Source of the DNA: Clostridiales bacterium
Lineage (GTDB): Bacteria > Bacillota > Clostridia > Oscillospirales > CAG-272
Length of the DNA: 64,000 nucleotides
NCBI GenBank assembly: GCA_012800735.1
Contig: JAAZIU010000009.1
Span: 29,530 to 93,529, forward strand
Reading direction: 5' to 3'
Below the pieces are notes generated by a model, which had not been told where the DNA came from, did not search any database, and saw only the letters and a list, made by a program, of their open reading frames with translations. Shown here piece after piece: positions 61,538 to 64,000 of the stretch. Position numbers and translations under genes: made by a program. The stretch's first letter is position 1, and each line of letters begins with the position of its first letter.

Positions 61538-61762
61538 ATACCGCCTCCGGCGGTATTCGCGAGTTTTGCCGAAGGCAAAACGTCGCCGCACCAAAGATGA
61601 GTGAATAATCTGCGGAGAGTGGGTTATTCTGCGGATATTGTCGAAGGCGAAACGTCGCTGCTCCAAAGTTGAGTGAATAATCTGCGGAGAGTGGGTTATT
61701 CTGCGAATATTGTCGAAGGCGAAACGTCGCTGTCGGAAGGTCGAGTTTTATCAGTGTTATCT
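61536..61762 (+). repeat. Paired-hairpin repeats with 72-bp tandem duplication
   Basis: A 61536-61558 (GAATACCGCC arms, includes the upstream stop), B 61559-61586 (GCGAGTTTTGCC/GGCAAAACGTCGC). Two near-identical 72-base copies (61603-61674, 61675-61746) follow, each with A GAATAATCTGCGGAGAGTGG...TTATTC and a decayed B. The copies differ at one or two places before the end. Confidence 0.88.
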
Positions 61763-61992
61763 TAGATATACTTATAGCTAGTGTTTTAGCTATAAGTTAT
61801 TATTCAGCAAGTCTAAAATCAAAGTATAGGGTATCTAAATACCGCCAATTTTGAAATCTCATTAATTTCGCCAATATATCGCCGACGGAAGGTGGAGTCT
61901 TTAGATGTGTTATCGCTATATAACCTATAGCTAATGCTTTAGCTGTAGGTTATTATTCAGTAAGTCTAAAATCAAAGTATAGGGTATCTAAA
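61763..61992 (+). repeat. 152-bp tandem duplication downstream of the DUF1413 gene
   Basis: TTATTATTCAG...TAAGTCTAAAATCAAAG-type sequence at 61797-61840 recurs at 61949-61992. Each copy also has an inverted repeat: CTTATAGCTA...TAGCTATAAG (61770-61795) or CCTATAGCTA...TAGCTGTAGG (61924-61949). A piece of the paired-hairpin tail lies between them (61868-61900). Confidence 0.8.
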
Positions 61993-62012
61993 CACTTCCA
62001 ATCTCAAAAACC

Positions 62013-62273
62013 TCATTTCTTCTTATATTGCCGCTGATTCTGCCTGGTTTTCTCAACCGCGGCGTATCCATCCTTGCCCTGGTTTTTAACAAAATCATGG
62101 AAAAATATTCCGAGCTGCTTTTTCGAGCTGTCGGGAAGGCGTTTCCATTCGACGCCGACAAACAAATCTTTCACCGTGAATATTTCTTTGCTGTTGACGT
62201 TATTTTTAGCCGAATAAATCGCCGCGTCAATCAATTCTTCGAGAGAGGTATCTTTGTTGATTTGTTTTTTCAT
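62013..62273 (-). CDS. DUF1413 domain protein
   Basis: This 86-residue protein has the core FTVKDLFVGVEWKRLPDSSKKQLG and the C-terminal KTRQNQRQYKKK of the DUF1413 family. These are short proteins often found near mobile DNA; I know of no assigned function. The N-terminal helix (TSLEELIDAAIYSAKNN) may mediate dimer formation. The gene is AT-rich relative to the window. A strong promoter and a TAGCTA repeat leader precede it, and duplicated TAGCTA-containing hairpins follow it. GAAAGGAAA precedes the ATG. Confidence 0.8.
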   Translation of the reverse strand: MKKQINKDTSLEELIDAAIYSAKNNVNSKEIFTVKDLFVGVEWKRLPDSSKKQLGIFFHDFVKNQGKDGYAAVEKTRQNQRQYKKK

Positions 62274-62356
62274 AACATAAATTTCCTTTCGGGGTTTTGT
62301 TTTCAGGTTTTGCTTTAAAGTATTCTTTCAAATATTTACAGTCGTTTCTCTATCAA

Positions 62357-62398
62357 TAGCTATAGCTAAAGCAGTAGCTATAGCTAATTGTTTAGCTA
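62357..62398. repeat. TAGCTA palindrome cluster in the DUF1413 leader
   Basis: TAGCTATAGCTA occurs at 62357-62368 and 62375-62386, with a further TAGCTA at 62393-62398. The copies can pair with each other to form a hairpin right after the transcription start, or serve as a multi-site operator. Confidence 0.7.
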
Positions 62399-62403
62399 AC
62401 TAT

Positions 62404-62432
62404 ATTATACACCTTAACACATAACATTTCAA
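62404..62432 (-). promoter_or_regulatory. Promoter of the DUF1413 gene
   Basis: On the minus strand TTGAAA and TATAAT are 17 bases apart. The TAGCTA cluster begins about 6 bases downstream of the -10. Confidence 0.7.
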
Positions 62433-62590
62433 TATATTTGTTCAAATATACTTGCTCAATTTCATCACACATTGAAAGCTGCTTGGAACCTGCTTTTGTC
62501 TTCACATATTTAATCAAACGATCCGAAAGGGAATTAACAAAAAGATTTTTTATGCTCAAAATCACCCCCTGCGGATGCTACGCGCTCACG

Positions 62591-62660
62591 GCGGTATTCG
62601 AGAGTTTCACTTTCGGCGAAACGTCGTATTTTGCTTCGCAAAATCAAATAATATGAATTT
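62591..62660 (+). repeat. Degenerate paired-hairpin remnant with module C
   Basis: GCGGTATTC, then GAGAGTTTCACTTTCGGCGA and AACGTCG (decayed B), then ATTTTGC-TTC-GCAAAAT (module C hairpin). No complete unit is present. The surrounding 62433-62688 shows no supported gene. Confidence 0.6.
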
Positions 62661-62688
62661 TAGCGGCAAAATTATAATTTCCAAAAAA

Positions 62689-62790
62689 ACAGACGCCTTT
62701 TCCGGCGTCTGTTCGCATTTTATATACTATTTTAAACAATCGAAGCGAAATATCCCCTAATTCGCTCCCCCACGGCTCCCCCCGGGTGTC
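62689..62790 (-). pseudogene. Fossil 3' end of a SIS-isomerase gene with its terminator
   Basis: The minus strand reads GGAVGERIRGYFASIV then stop, matching GGAVGERLTK and the following bases through CGATTGTTTAAAA at the end of the intact gene (62992). A terminator hairpin (CAGACGCC/GGCGTCTG, 62689-62710) occupies the same relative place as the one at 62930. Confidence 0.75.
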
Positions 62791-62923
62791 CGCCGGCGTG
62801 GAACGCCGGCGGCGAGTTTCACAACGCGAAACATCTCTCGCCCCTGACTAACCACAGAAGCGGTTAGTCGCGAGTTTTGCCTTCGGCAAAACGTCGCCGC
62901 ACCAAGGATAAGTTATTAAAATT
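62790..62923 (+). repeat. Paired-hairpin repeat, double unit
   Basis: A 62790-62812 (CCGCCGGCGT arms), decayed B to 62838, linker TCGCCCCT, A 62846-62869 (GACTAACC arms), B 62870-62897 (GCGAGTTTTGCC/GGCAAAACGTCGC), tail 62898-62923 (CGCACCAAGGATAAGTTATT). Confidence 0.88.
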
Positions 62924-62929
62924 ATAAAA

Positions 62930-62955
62930 AGAGACGTCCGCACGGATGTCTCTTG
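62930..62955 (-). terminator. Terminator of the SIS isomerase gene
   Basis: AGAGACGTCCG pairs with CGGATGTCTCT. On the minus strand it is followed by TTTTTATAATTTT. Confidence 0.8.
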
Positions 62956-62991
62956 TTTTTATATGCTTTTTTAAACAATCGGGAAAAACCC

Positions 62992-63612
62992 TCACTTCGT
63001 AAGCCTCTCCCCCACAGCTCCCCCCGGATGAATCTCCGCAAACGCCTCGGCTCCTCCGCCTTTCCTCCTCAGTATCTCGCACTGAATTGCGTCGAACAGC
63101 ACCGAAAAGACGGTAAAACTCGTCGTCCCCTGGACGTTATGCGGGTCAATCTCCCGCGTTATCGACACAAGCAGCACGATATCCGCGCCTTTGGCGAGCG
63201 GCGAGTCCTCGTTTTCCGTCACGACGATAATCTTCGCGCCCCGGCTGCGGGCGATTTCCTGAATCGGCAGCAGCTCCTGCGTCCTGCCGCCTCTTGAGGC
63301 GATAACCATCACCGACGACGCCGAAACAAAGCCCATCTCGCCGTGAGTGGCGTCGTTGGTCGAGATGAAGCGGGCGGGAATCTCGGCGCAGTTGAGCAGA
63401 TGCACAAAATGGTCGAGCACATATCCCGAATGTCCGCAGCCGGACGCGGCGACGGTCGAGCAGGACATCAGCGCCGAAACGGCGGCGTCAAACGCCTCGG
63501 GAGTTACGCGGCTATATCCGCGATAAAGGGCGTCCGCCTCAATGGCAACGGCCTCCGCCAAAACGGGCACGCGAATTTCTTCCATCTTATCCATCTTATC
63601 CGTATTATTCAT
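62992..63612 (-). CDS. SIS-domain sugar-phosphate isomerase (6-phospho-3-hexuloisomerase-like)
   Basis: This protein of about 206 residues has a single SIS fold: TVAASGCGHSGYVLDHFVHLL (phosphate-binding Ser loop), VSASSVMVIASRGGRTQELLP (second SIS signature) and AKIIVVTENEDSPLA. The length and pattern fit HxlB-like isomerases, which convert 3-hexulose 6-phosphate to fructose 6-phosphate; phosphoheptose-isomerase-like roles are also possible. The ATG at 63612, 5 bases after GAGGTGA, is chosen over 63663. A diverged duplicate of its 3' end lies downstream. Confidence 0.8.
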   Translation of the reverse strand: MNNTDKMDKMEEIRVPVLAEAVAIEADALYRGYSRVTPEAFDAAVSALMSCSTVAASGCGHSGYVLDHFVHLLNCAEIPARFISTNDATHGEMGFVSASSVMVIASRGGRTQELLPIQEIARSRGAKIIVVTENEDSPLAKGADIVLLVSITREIDPHNVQGTTSFTVFSVLFDAIQCEILRRKGGGAEAFAEIHPGGAVGERLTK

Positions 63613-63702
63613 ATAATTCACCTCAAAAACCAAAGACGAGCCGAAACTTACGCGGTTTTCCAAAGCCGCCTATCCGGTTCGCTTATGTTAAAATTATTAT
63701 AC

Positions 63703-63790
63703 ATCAGAAAAAAACACCGATAATCACTTAACCAGCCGGCGGCGATGTTTCGACACAGTCGAAACTCGCGGCTGACACATAGTGTCAGCC
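63703..63790 (-). repeat. Paired-hairpin repeat, reverse orientation
   Basis: On the minus strand: A 63790-63770 (GGCTGACAC arms), B 63769-63742 (GCGAGTTTCGAC/GTCGAAACATCGC), tail 63741-63703 ending GGTTAAGTGATTATCGGTG then T7. It interrupts one unit of the small-ORF array. Confidence 0.88.
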
Positions 63791-63825
63791 AAAGTCAGCC
63801 GTCGGGAATCATTTTCCCTCACCAT
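63724..63825 (-). pseudogene. Interrupted small-ORF unit
   Basis: The frame starts MVRENDSRRLTLAD and then runs into the repeat (33 residues in total). The first 13 residues match the intact unit at 63847-63951. The C-terminal half of the unit is gone. Confidence 0.65.
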
Positions 63826-63834
63826 ATATCCGCC

Positions 63835-63850
63835 GTGATAAATTTATCAC
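63835..63850. repeat. 16-bp perfect palindrome between small-ORF units
   Basis: GTGATAAATTTATCAC overlaps the stop of the upstream unit and lies 9 bases before the next ATG. Confidence 0.85.
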
Positions 63851-63951
63851 ACATCTAACTCTTCTCCAAAATCCGGCAAGTCCGACAGAATATAATTCGA
63901 CACATACATCCCCGCCGAAGTGAGACGCCGGGAGTCGCCCTCACGTACCAT
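63847..63951 (-). CDS. Small ORF of a head-to-tail repeat (34 residues)
   Basis: It reads MVREGDSRRLTSAGMYVSN, continues YILSDLPDFGEELDV, then stop. GGTGGA lies just before the ATG. The previous unit toward the left begins with a near-identical 13 residues, and the sequence to the right ends in LNV-stop (63989-64000). These are three consecutive units of about 126 bases. The peptide has a basic N-terminal half and an acidic C-terminal half. No family is recognised; whether it is translated is unknown. Confidence 0.5.
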   Translation of the reverse strand: MVREGDSRRLTSAGMYVSNYILSDLPDFGEELDV

Positions 63952-63960
63952 ATATCCACC

Positions 63961-63992
63961 GTGATAAATTTATTGTATAATAAATTTATCAC
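63961..63992. repeat. Extended palindrome between small-ORF units
   Basis: GTGATAAATTTATT and AATAAATTTATCAC flank GTAT. This is an expanded form of the 16-base palindrome at 63835 in the same position relative to the unit. Confidence 0.85.
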
Positions 63993-64000
63993 ACATTTAA

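Noticed and set aside
36894..61558. Integron attC sites: bulged hairpins in one orientation after successive genes, with GTTAAGT in the tail matching GTTRRRY
   Set aside because: The matching inverse core is not found at the other end, hairpins come as A-B pairs, some copies are reversed, the genes include essential ones such as asnS, and no integron integrase is seen.
62438..62760. Two short plus-strand frames of 72 and 61 residues near the DUF1413 promoter
   Set aside because: They are AT-rich, overlap repeat remnants and lack ribosome sites.
1..64000. CRISPR array, tRNA or rRNA genes
   Set aside because: No regularly spaced direct repeats with unique spacers, and no cloverleaf with a GGTTCGAATCC-like arm, were found on either strand.

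Overview
The window looks like a chromosomal contig from an uncultured, Gram-positive-type gut member of the Clostridia. The evidence is GC-rich coding sequence, strong Shine-Dalgarno sites with some TTG/GTG starts, sigma-A-like TTGACA-17-TATAAT promoters, lipoproteins with acidic Thr/Glu linkers, an LTA-synthase-like polymerase, a hydrogenase maturase (HydE) and many orphan extracellular solute-binding lipoproteins. No rRNA, tRNA, CRISPR array, integrase or transposase was seen. The taxonomic placement is inference.

Layout. 0-2 kb: htpG (minus). 2.4-9 kb: a compact P22/podovirus-like head-gene cluster (small and large terminase, gp10-like protein, portal, scaffold-like protein, coat, connector) closed by a terminator. 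It has no integrase, replication or tail-fibre genes. 9-19 kb: minus-strand housekeeping and carbohydrate genes (HAD phosphatase, GlsB-like protein, zinc-ribbon protein with a possible structured leader, 6-phosphogluconate dehydrogenase, DUF5107/TPR protein, membrane protein, DHHW protein, GH32 fructanase). 19.1-19.3 kb: a cluster of DnaA-box-like sequences. 20.2-21.3 kb: an AT-rich island with a DpnI-type methyl-directed restriction enzyme and DpnD. 22.5-29 kb: four solute-binding lipoprotein genes plus the two ends of a fifth that another gene now separates. 29.2-30.3 kb: a holin and a truncated amidase. 30.4-31.6 kb: an AT-rich island with an SDH-family protease. 31.7-38.6 kb: three more solute-binding lipoproteins, hydE and an anchored protein. 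38.9-61.5 kb: almost entirely plus-strand (SGNH hydrolase, MGDG-synthase-type glycosyltransferase, rarA, leuA, ABC-2 exporter, LtaS-like protein, amidohydrolase, asnS, alpha/beta hydrolases, beta-helix lipoprotein, paired ABC exporters, aminotransferase). 62-64 kb: DUF1413 gene, SIS-domain isomerase and a head-to-tail array of tiny ORFs that runs off the right edge.

The most unusual content is not protein-coding. From about 15.8 kb, and densely from 36.9 kb to 63.8 kb, intergenic spaces carry a modular repeat made of two adjacent hairpins and a constant tail. The stems change by compensatory substitutions, which indicates selection on structure. Copies often overlap stop codons, one supplies a ribosome-binding site, and several lie between a gene and a diverged copy of that gene's own start or end. 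A second theme is a phage-derived head cluster and a distant lysis cassette that share an operator-like motif (GAACTATATAG) at their promoters. A third is repeated duplication and replacement among orphan solute-binding lipoproteins.
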